Positions 51,044 to 60,658 of a stretch of 64,000 nt of DNA are shown here, in pieces. This DNA comes from an uncultured bacterium (GTDB lineage: Bacteria; Planctomycetota; UBA1135; GCA-002686595): contig CALCXM010000054.1 in NCBI GenBank assembly GCA_937905825.1, forward strand, positions 1-64,000. The letters run 5' to 3'. Each line of letters opens with the position of its first letter. Position 1 is the stretch's first letter. The notes beneath the pieces were generated by a model. That model made no database searches, was not told the origin of the DNA, and saw only the letters and a list, made by a program, of their open reading frames with translations. Position numbers and translations under genes: made by a program.

Positions 51044-52047
51044 CCCCGCGGCAGCGGGCGACACTCGAGCCGCTTCCGATCGAAGGCCTCGCTCGCGATC
51101 CATTCTTCTTGGGCCTTCGTCGGTTCGATCAGCTGGGCCTGGGAGGCCTTGTGGTCCTGGCGCACGATGCGCAGCACTCCAAGCGCCTGCTCCACGTGCC
51201 CGAGCAGCTCCCCGCTGTCCGGATCGAGCAGGGCCTTCCCGCGCAAGATCAACTCGAACTTATCGCCGACCGAGTACAGGGCGCTCCCCGCGTTCAAGTA
51301 GAAGGTGATGCCCCCGGCGCCCGCGCTGTCAATTGTCACGACTTCGGCGGGGAAGACCTCGCGCAGCAACTCTCTGGCAAGCACTTCGCTGGCCTCTAGC
51401 AAGAGTTCGTGGCCCAGCGCTCCATCTGCGATCTCAGGGATCTCGTCGCGCAAGTCCTCGGGACTCCATTCGTAGGTTTGGGTGTAGGGGACCGTCCATC
51501 GGATCGCGCCACTCTCGCCGTCGGTGAGGGTCAAGCTCATGGCGACTTGCGCGGAGCGACTGCGACTGACGTAGCCGGTCAGCTTGACCACTTCGGACTT
51601 GCGGCGTATGGACAGACGTTCTATGCGGCAGGTCACGCGGTAGTCAATCGGCGGCTTCAGAGCGGGGAGACCTGGTTCCGGGCGGGGGTGCATGTCGCCA
51701 GGCTGCTTCTCGACCTGGCCCTTAGGAATGAGGACTTCACGGGGCATCACGACAAAGCGGCCCGCTTCCACCAAGCGCGACTCGAACTGCAAGCGCAGGT
51801 TCAGGAGCAGGTCCTCCACCCCCGACGGCGCGCCCTCCAAGCGGAGCGCATCGGAAGCCAACTGAAACTCGCCGACGATGATGGTCTTGCTGCCTTTCGT
51901 TGCGGGTGTCTCCGGGGATTTCTGGTGAACCTGTCCCTGTGGCTGGATGAGCCCGTGGTTTTCAGCAGCGTTGGCCTGGGCGCCAGGGAGTGCTAGCGCA
52001 AGAGCCCACAAGGCGGCGAGGACGAGGGAGTTGTGCATGGCTGTCAT
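51040..52047 (-). CDS. Exported CsgG-like protein, function unknown
   Basis: 335 aa from the ATG at 52047 (a second ATG at 52038 is possible). It has a signal peptide (LVLAALWALALALPGAQANAAE). The mature protein begins with a strand KTIIVGEFQLAS, a helix GVEDLLLNLRLQFESRLVEAGRFVVMPRE and YRVTCRIERLSI, similar to CsgG/FlgO-type domains that occur in envelope assembly factors. Later GYVSRSRSAQVAMSLTLTDGESG fits the same fold. A C-terminal segment (YLNAGSALYSVGDKFELILRGK, DSGELLGHVEQALGVLRIVRQD) resembles the small beta-barrel found in FlgT-like proteins. Family assignment is tentative. Its stop codon lies in the right arm of the 167-bp palindrome. Confidence 0.6.
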   Translation of the reverse strand: MTAMHNSLVLAALWALALALPGAQANAAENHGLIQPQGQVHQKSPETPATKGSKTIIVGEFQLASDALRLEGAPSGVEDLLLNLRLQFESRLVEAGRFVVMPREVLIPKGQVEKQPGDMHPRPEPGLPALKPPIDYRVTCRIERLSIRRKSEVVKLTGYVSRSRSAQVAMSLTLTDGESGAIRWTVPYTQTYEWSPEDLRDEIPEIADGALGHELLLEASEVLARELLREVFPAEVVTIDSAGAGGITFYLNAGSALYSVGDKFELILRGKALLDPDSGELLGHVEQALGVLRIVRQDHKASQAQLIEPTKAQEEWIASEAFDRKRLECRPLPRG

Positions 52048-52165
52048 CGGCGCTTACCAGGGGCGGTTGTCGTTCTCGAATCACTGCGCCCAACGCGTGG
52101 CTTCCACTTCCAGCCCCGATGGGCAAGGCACGTGGCGTGATCAAAGCGACGCGCTGACCGGCAGA

Positions 52166-53605
52166 TCATGTTCCAAGCCCGCTCGAAGGCTCGGGCAGCG
52201 CTTCGAGATGCTCGTCCACTTCCCGCAGCAAGTCTTCGGACTTGAGCTTGGTGCGAATCGCTCCCAGCCCCTCGGCGTTCAGCGGCTCTTGCAGGTACTG
52301 CCGGGCGAGTTGCTCGTATTCTTCTGTGCTGAAGCGTGACTCCAAGGTGACCATGAAGGGCGCGGAGGACGTGGGCCCTGGGGGAAGCTCGACCACTTCG
52401 CCGTTGACCGTCTTGGTCGAGGCCCTCCACTCCGGTGCTGGCCACTTGCCCACCCTCAAGTGTCGCGCGCCGTCGCGCACAGTGAGTGAGCGTTCGTCCT
52501 GTGCACTGGATTTAGAAACGGCCCGCCCCCAACCTTCTGCTGCCAGAGCTTCGCTCAGTTCTACGAGCACTTCGGCGAAGGGACGTTCATCGTGGAAGCG
52601 GTAGTACGCTCGGCTATGGATGAAGGGACCGTGTTCCCAGCCTCGAAACTCGATGTCCTTGGCGAGCAGGGCTTTGGGCAACTCGAGCGGTATTCCTGGG
52701 ATGGCGCTGCCAGGCAGTGAAATCGATGGCTTGCCCGGTACGGCCAATTCGCCCAGTGGCTCGAGAATGCTCTTCTTGATGCTGGCGGCGATGGATTGGG
52801 CGGGTGTGCCGAGAACATCCGCCCCGAGCACAAAACCGAAGCGGCGGAACTGGTAGGTGAACTCGCCCTTGAATTCCTTGCGCCCCATGGGAGGCAGCCC
52901 TTCCGTGCTGGTCGTGGCGCCCATCGGGAAGGGGACGCTCGCAGCCGAAACGTGGACCTGTCCTTTGAAAGATTGGACGAGGGGTGTTGGCCACAGACGT
53001 TCCTGCATACCGGCGATGTCTACATACAAGTCGGGGGCCAGTGCGCCCTCCTCTGGCAAATGCTCGCGAGGCCAGAGCTCCACGGATTCCGTCCACGACT
53101 CGTTGGCGAAATCGGTCGCCACTTGACGGGCACACAGCCAGGAGAGTTCACCGTCGGAGTACGTCACGCGGATCGTTTTCGGAGCGCGCGAAGTGCCGGA
53201 TTCTGATCTGGTGCTGACGGAATGGTTCGACCCCATCTGGTTGGCCTGATAGGCCATGCCAAACAAGCCGGGCAGCGGGTTCGCTTTCACATCGATCGCA
53301 GGACCGCGGCTGCCGAAGGTTCCAAACTGCAGGGCGATCCCAAAGAGCGCGACGATCAGGACAAGCCCTTGACGATTCCAAGGCTTCCAAGCGCGCGACC
53401 AAGCGCTGCGCCCGAACAGCGCGTAGAGCGCGGCCAGGATCGGATTGCAGGCCAGGAACAGAACCGTCCAGAGCGCGAACGCGAAGCGCTGCGAGCCAAG
53501 CATGGGAGTCAACTGCGCCCGATGGCGAAAGCAATCCACAAACAACCCCAGCCAGAAGGCGAAGGCGAGCAAGAGAAGAACGGAGGCGAGGACCGTGGGA
53601 GTCAT
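52166..53605 (-). CDS. Membrane-anchored protein of unknown function
   Basis: 479 aa from the ATG at 53605. Three N-terminal hydrophobic segments (TVLASVLLLLAFAFWLGLFV, FAFALWTVLFLACNPILAALYALF, GLVLIVALFGIALQFGTFG) are followed by a long extracytoplasmic part. That part is strand-rich with no recognised motif (TIRVTYSDGELSWLCARQVA, FTYQFRRFGFVLGADVLGTP, AYYRFHDERPFAEVLVELSEAL). The first two segments are reminiscent of the phospholipase-D nuclease N-terminal type helical hairpin. It lies 118 bp upstream of the CsgG-like gene on the same strand and may be co-transcribed with it. Confidence 0.6.
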   Translation of the reverse strand: MTPTVLASVLLLLAFAFWLGLFVDCFRHRAQLTPMLGSQRFAFALWTVLFLACNPILAALYALFGRSAWSRAWKPWNRQGLVLIVALFGIALQFGTFGSRGPAIDVKANPLPGLFGMAYQANQMGSNHSVSTRSESGTSRAPKTIRVTYSDGELSWLCARQVATDFANESWTESVELWPREHLPEEGALAPDLYVDIAGMQERLWPTPLVQSFKGQVHVSAASVPFPMGATTSTEGLPPMGRKEFKGEFTYQFRRFGFVLGADVLGTPAQSIAASIKKSILEPLGELAVPGKPSISLPGSAIPGIPLELPKALLAKDIEFRGWEHGPFIHSRAYYRFHDERPFAEVLVELSEALAAEGWGRAVSKSSAQDERSLTVRDGARHLRVGKWPAPEWRASTKTVNGEVVELPPGPTSSAPFMVTLESRFSTEEYEQLARQYLQEPLNAEGLGAIRTKLKSEDLLREVDEHLEALPEPSSGLGT

Positions 53606-54271
53606 GTCGAGTGCGGGGCGCAGGCAGCGGGACGGCAGAGTGCAGGCGAGGCGACCCCAGCCCTTGTGAGCGGACTGCGCGCAGGTCAGGAACGCGGGCT
53701 TGAAGAACCCAGGTTCACCAAGAGTGCGAGTTGCTGGCGCGCTGGCGCCCAAGCCCGATGGGCGCTGGGAGCGAGAGGGGACCGCCCCTACCGTAGCCGA
53801 TCTTAAGGCCTCCAAGCCAGAGTGGGGGCGATGCTCCGCGCACCACCTATGCGCACGCCTGCTCGTGCCAAGGGAAACAGGACTGACGGGCGTTCCATGG
53901 GCTGCGGAGTCGGCCGCTGGTGTCAAAGCCTGGGGACTCCTTGGGGGAGCCGGTTCAGCGTTCGGCGCTTGGAGCACCGGAGTCCTGGCTTGCGCCCAAT
54001 GGGGGCTTGGGCTCGCGCTTTCGCTGGGTGGGTCGAGAGCGGACTGGTGAGGTGGATCCGTTGCTCGGGTCGCGCGCGGAACCTAGGAGCCTCCAAGGAG
54101 CGGGCAACCGCGGTGGGGGCCCGCGCGGCGTATATACTCTGTCTGGGCGAGGTAAATGGGTGCTTAGTGGCCTCTGCTTATGGGTTTAAAGCTATTGCGG
54201 ATGAATGAGTCGTGATATAGCCTGGGAAGCTCTTCTCTGCTCAACGGCCATCAATTCGGGACACCTTACCC
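53606..54271. other. 666-bp gene-free stretch, upstream of the PAD-like gene
   Basis: No frame here has convincing protein-like content. The right half (54130-54240) is A/T-richer, with TATATACT near 54131 and GATATAG near 54215, and probably contains the promoter of the secreted deiminase gene. No tRNA or known RNA structure recognised. Confidence 0.4.
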
Positions 54272-56347
54272 ATGAATAAGCCTCTTCAAACGACCGGACT
54301 CTGTGCACTTGCTCTCCTTCTGACGGGCGGAATCTCGCTCCAGGCGGATCCTCAATCACGGCCAGGGGAGGAGCCTGGAATTCCCCGGCAGCCCCTGCCG
54401 CGCACTCCGGACACGGGCATCGTCCCCGACGATCCGAATCAACGGGTGGTTCCCTTCGCCCTCGACCTGCTCTCCGCTGGTTCCGGGACGATTCAGCTGG
54501 CCCAGTCGGCCTCGATCGTCTCGCCCCCGGAGTACGATCCCGTTGAAGGGGTTTTGATGCGCTATGGAGCGGGCTGGAACAGTGTGGTGCGCGACATGGT
54601 GGTGGCCCTGACCGCGAATCCCAACAAGGACGAACGCGCGGTGGTCGTCGTCACCACGCAGAGTCAGAAAAACTCGGCCACGACCTACTTCGCCAACGCG
54701 GGCGCGGACATGACCAAGGTGGACTTCGTCATCGAACCCTCTGACTCGATTTGGATGCGCGACTATGGCCCGCACTTCATCTGGCAGGAGGGCGCGCGCG
54801 TGATCGTGGACAGTCACTACTACTCGACCCGTCCCCAGGACAACTTCTTGCCGACGCGGCTGGCGACGAACTTCTATGACACACCGTCTTTGGCCATGGG
54901 GCTTTACTACTCGGGCGGGAACTTTCAGGCGGGCCCCAATCGCTCCGGCTACATCACCTCGCTGATCAACCAAGACAACGGTGACCTGGACCTGGCACGC
55001 ATCCAAGAGCTGTACCGGGACTTCCAAGGCATCGACACCTTGCATCTTTTTCCACGCTTGCCCAGCTCGGTGGACGGCACGGGGCACATCGACATGTGGT
55101 TCTATCTTGTGGATGCGAACACGGTCATCATTTCAGAGTTCGTCGCGGGCTCCAATGCGACGGCCATCAACGTCACCAACAATGCAGTGACGTACATGCA
55201 AGGCCTGGGCTTCACGGTTCACCGAGTGCCTGCTTGGAATGTCGGCAGCACCCACTACACCTACGCGAATGCTTTCCGTGTGAATGATCGGTTGTTCATT
55301 CCGAGCTACGGCCAGGGCAACGCCAGCTACCTGGGTCAAGACGCAGCCGCAGCCGCCAGCTGGCAGGCGGCTGCCGGGCAGAACGTGGAGATCATTCCGA
55401 TCAACTGCTACGGGATCATTCCGGCCTCCGGTGCGATCCACTGCATCGTCAAGCAGGTGCCGCGCTACACCGCGTCGGTTCCTTCCTTGTCGGTGCTTCA
55501 ACCGCGCGCTGGGGATGTCCTGGTCAGGGGCAACTCACAGGAAATCGTCTGGGCGGCCAGCGATGACAAAGCGGTCGCTGGCGTGCAGTTGCACTACTCT
55601 ACCGATGGAGGTCAGAGCTTCCCGCACTTGGTCAAGCGCCGCATGGACGACACGGGGACCTTCGATTGGGACATCCCGTTGACACAAACCCTGCAGGGTG
55701 TCTTCCGGATTCGCGTGGGCGACTTCGAGGGCAACCTATCCGCCGGCTATTCCGAGCGCGAGTTCCGGATCATCGACCGGCCCCAACACGTCTACGACTT
55801 CAGCACGGGTGCGGGCGTCGACAAGTTTGCTTGGGGGTCCAACAGCACGAACTGGTCCGAATTGGAGCAGTCCCGCTACCCAGCATCGGTCAGCACTTCC
55901 ATCGAAGTCCTCGTTCCAGGAGCGTGGAACGCACTGGCCCGCTCCGATGCGGACGGCGAGGATGGGGACACCAATCGCTATCGTTCCCCCAAACCCACCG
56001 GCGGTCGAGAGTCTTCCCACATCTACGAGTTCAACGTCGCTGAGGCACCGAACTCGATCATCGACCTCGCCGTGCAGTGGGAAGGGTATGGGGATCAATG
56101 CCTCCAAACGGAACTCTACATCTGGGACAACGTTGCCGGCAACTGGGGCGATGGCGCGGGCGCTAGCGGTGCGAACAACTACATGGACGCTCACGCCGGA
56201 AACTGGGACAAGAAACTGGGTGGCCACATCGCGAGGCAACCTGGTCGCTACATCGATGCCCAAGGCAAGGTCACGCTTCTGATCTACGCCGAGCGCAACA
56301 ACCAATCCACGTTCCACGATTACGTGTCGTTGACCGTGACGCACTAG
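54272..56347 (+). CDS. Secreted peptidyl-arginine deiminase / agmatine deiminase-family protein
   Basis: 691 aa from the ATG at 54272, with a signal peptide (LCALALLLTGGISLQA). Residues about 85-400 are a PAD_porph-type pentein: PPEYDPVEGVLMRYG, SIWMRDYGPHFIW (Asp164), YYSGGNFQAG, GTGHIDMWFYLVD (His272, Asp274), and the nucleophile in IPASGAIHCIVKQVPR (Cys391). All catalytic residues of agmatine deiminase and Porphyromonas PPAD are in place. An Ig-like domain (SVLQPRAGDVLVRGNSQEIVW) and a beta-sandwich carbohydrate/calcium-type domain follow. Export and the extra domains favour action on peptides or extracellular guanidino compounds rather than cytosolic agmatine catabolism; this is inference. 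Confidence 0.85.
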   Translation: MNKPLQTTGLCALALLLTGGISLQADPQSRPGEEPGIPRQPLPRTPDTGIVPDDPNQRVVPFALDLLSAGSGTIQLAQSASIVSPPEYDPVEGVLMRYGAGWNSVVRDMVVALTANPNKDERAVVVVTTQSQKNSATTYFANAGADMTKVDFVIEPSDSIWMRDYGPHFIWQEGARVIVDSHYYSTRPQDNFLPTRLATNFYDTPSLAMGLYYSGGNFQAGPNRSGYITSLINQDNGDLDLARIQELYRDFQGIDTLHLFPRLPSSVDGTGHIDMWFYLVDANTVIISEFVAGSNATAINVTNNAVTYMQGLGFTVHRVPAWNVGSTHYTYANAFRVNDRLFIPSYGQGNASYLGQDAAAAASWQAAAGQNVEIIPINCYGIIPASGAIHCIVKQVPRYTASVPSLSVLQPRAGDVLVRGNSQEIVWAASDDKAVAGVQLHYSTDGGQSFPHLVKRRMDDTGTFDWDIPLTQTLQGVFRIRVGDFEGNLSAGYSEREFRIIDRPQHVYDFSTGAGVDKFAWGSNSTNWSELEQSRYPASVSTSIEVLVPGAWNALARSDADGEDGDTNRYRSPKPTGGRESSHIYEFNVAEAPNSIIDLAVQWEGYGDQCLQTELYIWDNVAGNWGDGAGASGANNYMDAHAGNWDKKLGGHIARQPGRYIDAQGKVTLLIYAERNNQSTFHDYVSLTVTH

Positions 56348-56546
56348 CACTCTCTCCACAGCCTGCTTGGTTTCGTCCGAACCGGACGCGCCATTTCGGC
56401 CGTAAGTCTCGATTCGAGGACTTGCGGCCGATTCGCGTGTTGGGGATGGAAGCTTGGTTGTGCACCGTGGGGGTCCCCTCTGGAAGTGAGGAGGCAAACT
56501 CTGGCCGGTGCCGCTTGGGGTGCCTGAACCGACCGCCGCGATCCCG

Positions 56547-57326
56547 TCAGAACTGAATCCAGATCCCGATCACGGGTCCGGAGAGCCGCAGGTCCAGCCC
56601 CGACTGGAAGAAGTCTTCCGGGTCCGAATCAATCCGAACCTTGCGCCAGCCAAAGGAGAGCAGCATCGGTTGGTTTGAAAAGAGCACGAAGCCAAGGTCG
56701 AGGGTCGTGGACTCAGAGGCACCGGATCCCGAAGTCACCCCATATCCTGCACGAGCCTCCGCATAGATTTTCAGAGTCTCGAGGGGCTGCCAATCGAGGG
56801 CTCCACCAACGGCCGGCCCGAGCATGTTGACGCGCGAGTGAGCCGGGCTTCTTGGGTTTGGCACGGCTTCTCGAAGGCCGAGATCCAGGGAGGTGAATTC
56901 CAGACCAGCGAATGCATCGAAAGCGAATCCATGTCTCCGACGGGAATGCAGGCGAGCATCGAGCAGCACCCGGACCATCTCGAAGTCGATGAGCAAGGTC
57001 TGGGAGTCGTCAAAGATCTGGCCTCCAAAGACGACCACTTCTCCGGGCAAGAGCTGTTGGTCCGCAGACGATCGCGCATGGGAGACGTGCAGGTCCAGGG
57101 ATGCCCGCGACTCAGGGGCCTTCGGATCCCCCTTCCCCGGGAGTTCTGAGGCGCTCTCGGCGACAGTTTCTTTCGCGAATGCCCAGGTCACCCGGGCGTC
57201 CGAGAAGAGGGCCAATCGATCCTCCGATTCCACATCGGTATTGGCGGCAACGCAGGAACACAGGAGGATCGAGAGGATCCCGAGCAGGCCGCTTGCGCGC
57301 AGCGGGATGAGCTGTGAAGACGTCAT
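56547..57326 (-). CDS. Putative outer-membrane lipoprotein, function unknown
   Basis: 259 aa from the ATG at 57326, which gives a lipoprotein signal (LLGILSILLCSC, lipobox LCSC). The mature part has long amphipathic strands separated by short turns (HGFAFDAFAGLEFTSLDLGL, LKIYAEARAGYGVTSG, STTLDLGFVLFSNQPMLLSFGWRKV, GLDLRLSGPVIGIWIQF) and ends in Phe, as expected for a small beta-barrel. No family recognised. It is convergent with the PAD-like gene and divergent from the TPR gene at 57604. Confidence 0.6.
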   Translation of the reverse strand: MTSSQLIPLRASGLLGILSILLCSCVAANTDVESEDRLALFSDARVTWAFAKETVAESASELPGKGDPKAPESRASLDLHVSHARSSADQQLLPGEVVVFGGQIFDDSQTLLIDFEMVRVLLDARLHSRRRHGFAFDAFAGLEFTSLDLGLREAVPNPRSPAHSRVNMLGPAVGGALDWQPLETLKIYAEARAGYGVTSGSGASESTTLDLGFVLFSNQPMLLSFGWRKVRIDSDPEDFFQSGLDLRLSGPVIGIWIQF

Positions 57327-57509
57327 GGGAACAAAGCCGTCAAGCGTGCCCACAACCCTTCAACGAATCTGGATGTCGCCAGGGTTGCGGCTGTTGCACG
57401 ATCCATGGGCGTCGACGGATTTCGAGGCAGCCTGCCCGGCGGCAAAGGGCAGCCGTCGCTCCGCTTGGGCGCGCCGCGCGAGTGCAGAAGTTCTTGCCGT
57501 TGGAAAGAA

Positions 57510-57550
57510 TCTCCGAATACCATGAAGGGTTGAAGGCGCGCTTTGCGGCC
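57510..57550 (+). promoter_or_regulatory. 41-bp conserved upstream motif, copy A
   Basis: Matches 61262-61302 without gaps at 32 of 41 positions. The best block is TCTCCGAA, three bases with two substitutions, then CATGAAGGGTTG; a second block ends TGCGGC. It ends 53 bp before the TPR-gene start. As the other copy precedes another gene and an ECF sigma gene lies between, it is a candidate ECF-type promoter or shared regulator site. Confidence 0.55.
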
Positions 57551-57603
57551 CTCCTGATCTCCCCTGATCTTCGTTCCCTTTCCTTGATGAGGCCCCAATC
57601 CAC

Positions 57604-60519
57604 ATGTGGTTGCCCCTGACTCTTTGGTTGGCTGGCTTGCTGGCGACTCCGTTGCAAACCGCTGACGCGTTCGCTCGCACGGAAGTTGCCCTGCGGGCCA
57701 GGGACTCCGTGCAGGCCGAGCAGCTCCTAAATGAACGACTCGAAACGGATCCGCTTCAGCTGGAGACACAACTCTCCTACCAGAAGTTGTTGATTCACTT
57801 GGGCCGCGAGGAGGAACTGCGGGAGAGCTATGCGCTGCGTCTCGCAGGGGAACCGGAGCAGGCCCTGTGGTCCTTGCTGGCGGGCGCCTTGCAGCCGAAC
57901 GCCGAGGAGCGCGAGGATCTTTTCAAGCGAGGCATCGAGAGGCTTGCAAGCACACCCGCCAAGCTCAGCCAGGATCCGACATCGAACATGCAGCTCGAGC
58001 TCGAGCTACGCATGAACTTGGGCCTGTCCTTGCACCATCAAGGGCTCCACCGGGAAGCCCTCGAGGCCCTTGAACTGGCCGCCCGGTTTGACCCCAGCGC
58101 GGACGGTCCACAAGTCGGCATCATCAAGGCCATGGCGCGCCTGGGTCGAGCGCCGGAAGCCGCTCAACGCTTCGAGGCCTTGGCGTCCGGGCAACCGGAT
58201 TCCTCGCGTTCCAGGTTGTGGCTCGGCCGTGCCTACCTTGCAGCAGGAGAGCAGAGTCAAGCTCGCCAACAGTTGGAAGCCTTCTCCCACGCGCAACCGG
58301 ATGACTTGAGCGGCATCGTTCAACTCGCGGCTCTCGAGGTCTTAGGGGGCAACATCGAGCAGGCAAAGCAGCTTTCCGATCGAGCTCTGCAGCTCGACCC
58401 TTACGACAAAGACGGGCTGCTGCTGTGCGCCCTGGTGAGAGGACTGTTGCTCCACGAAGCCAAGGGCACGCAAGCCGCGCAACTCGCCGTGCGCTTGGAG
58501 CCCTGCTCGCCCAAGGTGCACTTGATCCTGGGGCACCTGCAATTCACCGCCGGCGATTTGGCGGGAGCCAGAGCTAGTTACAACCGAGCGTTGCGTTGGG
58601 ATCCCTCGGACAAGGACGCGTACGAGGGTCTGGCCAACCTGGCCTTGAAGGTCAGCGACGTTCCGCTCGCGATCGTGCACCTGGAAAGCTCCCTCCGAAT
58701 GAACAGCCAGAACACCGAAATCATGGTCAACCTCGGCCAATTGCACTCACGCTTGGGGGACCGCGAATCCGCCCGGCGCATGTTGGAAAGGGTGGAAGCC
58801 ATTGGCGGGGAAGCGCAGCGAGACGAACGCATTCGTCTGCGCCAAGACCCTTCGGGGGAGCTGGTCTCCGAGGGTCTGTCCTTCGATGAGTCTTGGTTGC
58901 GTCTGCAGTCGATCTGGGCGGACCTGCACGGGGGGCGTTCGGCCAAGGCCCTCGCGCAGCTCGAGCGATTGCTCGAGCAAGGGGAAGCCGGGATACCGGA
59001 ACGCTGGGCCTACTGTCTGTTGCTCGAGCGTCTGGGCGACACCCAGCGGGCGCTCACGGAGTACCAACGGCTCGCGGCTGAGTTGGATGGAAGCGGCCAA
59101 GAAGCACGGGGCGCGGCAGCCTTGGGCCAGGCACCCTTGGGAATCTGCAGCGCGCTTCGAGCCGCCGACTGCCAATGGGAGCTCGGGCAAACGGCCCAGG
59201 CCAGCCTTGCCTATCGCCGCATTCATGAGCGCTTTGGAGACGAGGTGCCGGCCCACGAACATCTGCCCGACCTTGTCGCCGCACTCGATAGGCAAGCGAC
59301 CGATGCAAAGTGGGTTCGGATCCCGAACTTGCGAGTGGAAGTCAGTACAGACGCGTCCGTGAGCACAGCCCGCGCGATTTGTGCGGTCCTGAAGAACCTG
59401 GGGCTGCCCGCACAGGCGGCTGCCCTGGCTGCGCAGTTCAAGCAGTCCCTGCCGGCCGCCCAGTCGAACTACGACGTGCACGCTTGGCGCGCCATTCTGT
59501 CGAGCCTCGATGCCCGTGAGGACGTGGATGTGCGGCTCTTCGATGGCCGTTGGGAAACACTACGAGAGCAGCTCGATGCAGGCCGCGCGCTGCTGCAAGT
59601 GCTGACTCGCTCCAACGCTGCGGGCGAGAAGGAACTCTGCCTGCGGACCCTCTCTGGCTACGATGAACGTCTGGGCATCGTGATCAGCAGTTGTCCGGAG
59701 TTGCTGGACGAAATGACGCGCGTTCCCACAGGGGATGTCGATCGGGTGCTGACGATTTTGTTCACGCTACAGGGCGCACTCAACGCCGAGCAGATCGCGG
59801 ATCTGCCTGGGCGGGAGCTCCACGAACTCTTGAACAAGGCCACCTTGGCCGAGCGCGGGGGGGATCTGCAAGGCAGTCGGCGCTGGCTGCAGAGTGCCCT
59901 GGAGCTGGATCCAGAGCATGCCGCAGTGCTGCAACGTTTGGCCTTGCTGGATCTCAACCAGGGTAGATTCGATGAAGCCTTGGCCTTGCTCGAGCGCGCC
60001 CACCAGAACCCGGCCAATCCGAACTCCCTCGCGGGACTCTACGCACAGGTGCTCGCCAGCCAAGGACGGTTCGTTGAAGCCGAGGGAATCCTGCGCGGGA
60101 TCTTGCACAAGGAGCCGAGCCTCGATCGCGCCCACCGGGAACTCCAGCAGGTCTTGATGGCGATGCCGAACCGCCAGGAGGATGCCTTGGCTGCCGCCGA
60201 AGCGTTCGTGGCCGCCCGGCCTCGATTCGGCCCGGCCTACGAGGCGCGCGGCTACCAACGGATGCAAGCGGGTCGCGGGGAAGAGTCGCTCGAGGACTTT
60301 TCTGTGGCCACGACCCTGAACCCGACGACGCAAAACCGAGTCAACCTGGGCAATGTCCTCGGGCGTCTGCAACGTTGGGAGGAATCCATTCTGGTGCTCG
60401 AGGCAGCCATCTCGAACGAATCGGATCCAGCCCAGCGAGCGCATGCGGAGGGGCTCCTTCAATACGTGCGAGGGAGGCAGTCCGAGCAGGCGAACCCTCA
60501 GCCATCCAAAGAGGATTGA
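57604..60519 (+). CDS. Large tetratricopeptide-repeat protein
   Basis: 971 aa from the ATG at 57604, with a signal-like N-terminus (MWLPLTLWLAGLLATPLQTADAF). The protein is built of TPR units throughout, for example MNLGLSLHHQGLHREALEALELAARFDP, SRLWLGRAYLAAGEQSQARQQLEAF, LILGHLQFTAGDLAGARASYNRAL, LVNLGQLHSRLGDRESARRML, LLNKATLAERGGDLQGSRRWL and AVLQRLALLDLNQGRFDEALALLERA. A middle section (residues about 560-720) is less repeat-like. It is likely a periplasmic or membrane-attached scaffold. The 41-bp motif precedes it, and the ECF sigma gene begins 140 bp after its stop. Confidence 0.82.
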   Translation: MWLPLTLWLAGLLATPLQTADAFARTEVALRARDSVQAEQLLNERLETDPLQLETQLSYQKLLIHLGREEELRESYALRLAGEPEQALWSLLAGALQPNAEEREDLFKRGIERLASTPAKLSQDPTSNMQLELELRMNLGLSLHHQGLHREALEALELAARFDPSADGPQVGIIKAMARLGRAPEAAQRFEALASGQPDSSRSRLWLGRAYLAAGEQSQARQQLEAFSHAQPDDLSGIVQLAALEVLGGNIEQAKQLSDRALQLDPYDKDGLLLCALVRGLLLHEAKGTQAAQLAVRLEPCSPKVHLILGHLQFTAGDLAGARASYNRALRWDPSDKDAYEGLANLALKVSDVPLAIVHLESSLRMNSQNTEIMVNLGQLHSRLGDRESARRMLERVEAIGGEAQRDERIRLRQDPSGELVSEGLSFDESWLRLQSIWADLHGGRSAKALAQLERLLEQGEAGIPERWAYCLLLERLGDTQRALTEYQRLAAELDGSGQEARGAAALGQAPLGICSALRAADCQWELGQTAQASLAYRRIHERFGDEVPAHEHLPDLVAALDRQATDAKWVRIPNLRVEVSTDASVSTARAICAVLKNLGLPAQAAALAAQFKQSLPAAQSNYDVHAWRAILSSLDAREDVDVRLFDGRWETLREQLDAGRALLQVLTRSNAAGEKELCLRTLSGYDERLGIVISSCPELLDEMTRVPTGDVDRVLTILFTLQGALNAEQIADLPGRELHELLNKATLAERGGDLQGSRRWLQSALELDPEHAAVLQRLALLDLNQGRFDEALALLERAHQNPANPNSLAGLYAQVLASQGRFVEAEGILRGILHKEPSLDRAHRELQQVLMAMPNRQEDALAAAEAFVAARPRFGPAYEARGYQRMQAGRGEESLEDFSVATTLNPTTQNRVNLGNVLGRLQRWEESILVLEAAISNESDPAQRAHAEGLLQYVRGRQSEQANPQPSKED

Positions 60520-60658
60520 TGGGCAAGTCCCCGCGACTTGTGGCAAGCTGCGGGCCTGCTCGGGGGGTGCCCTGTCTTCCATGGAAGCCCAGTGCTGCAT
60601 GGGGGCCAGGTCTTCCATGTTAGCCCCGAAGCAAGCGGCATCCAGCTTTCAGGAATCC

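Noticed and set aside
53700..54208. Overlapping rightward frames before the PAD-like gene
   Set aside because: Ala/Gly/Arg/Trp-rich composition in mutually overlapping frames with no start signals; treated as non-coding.
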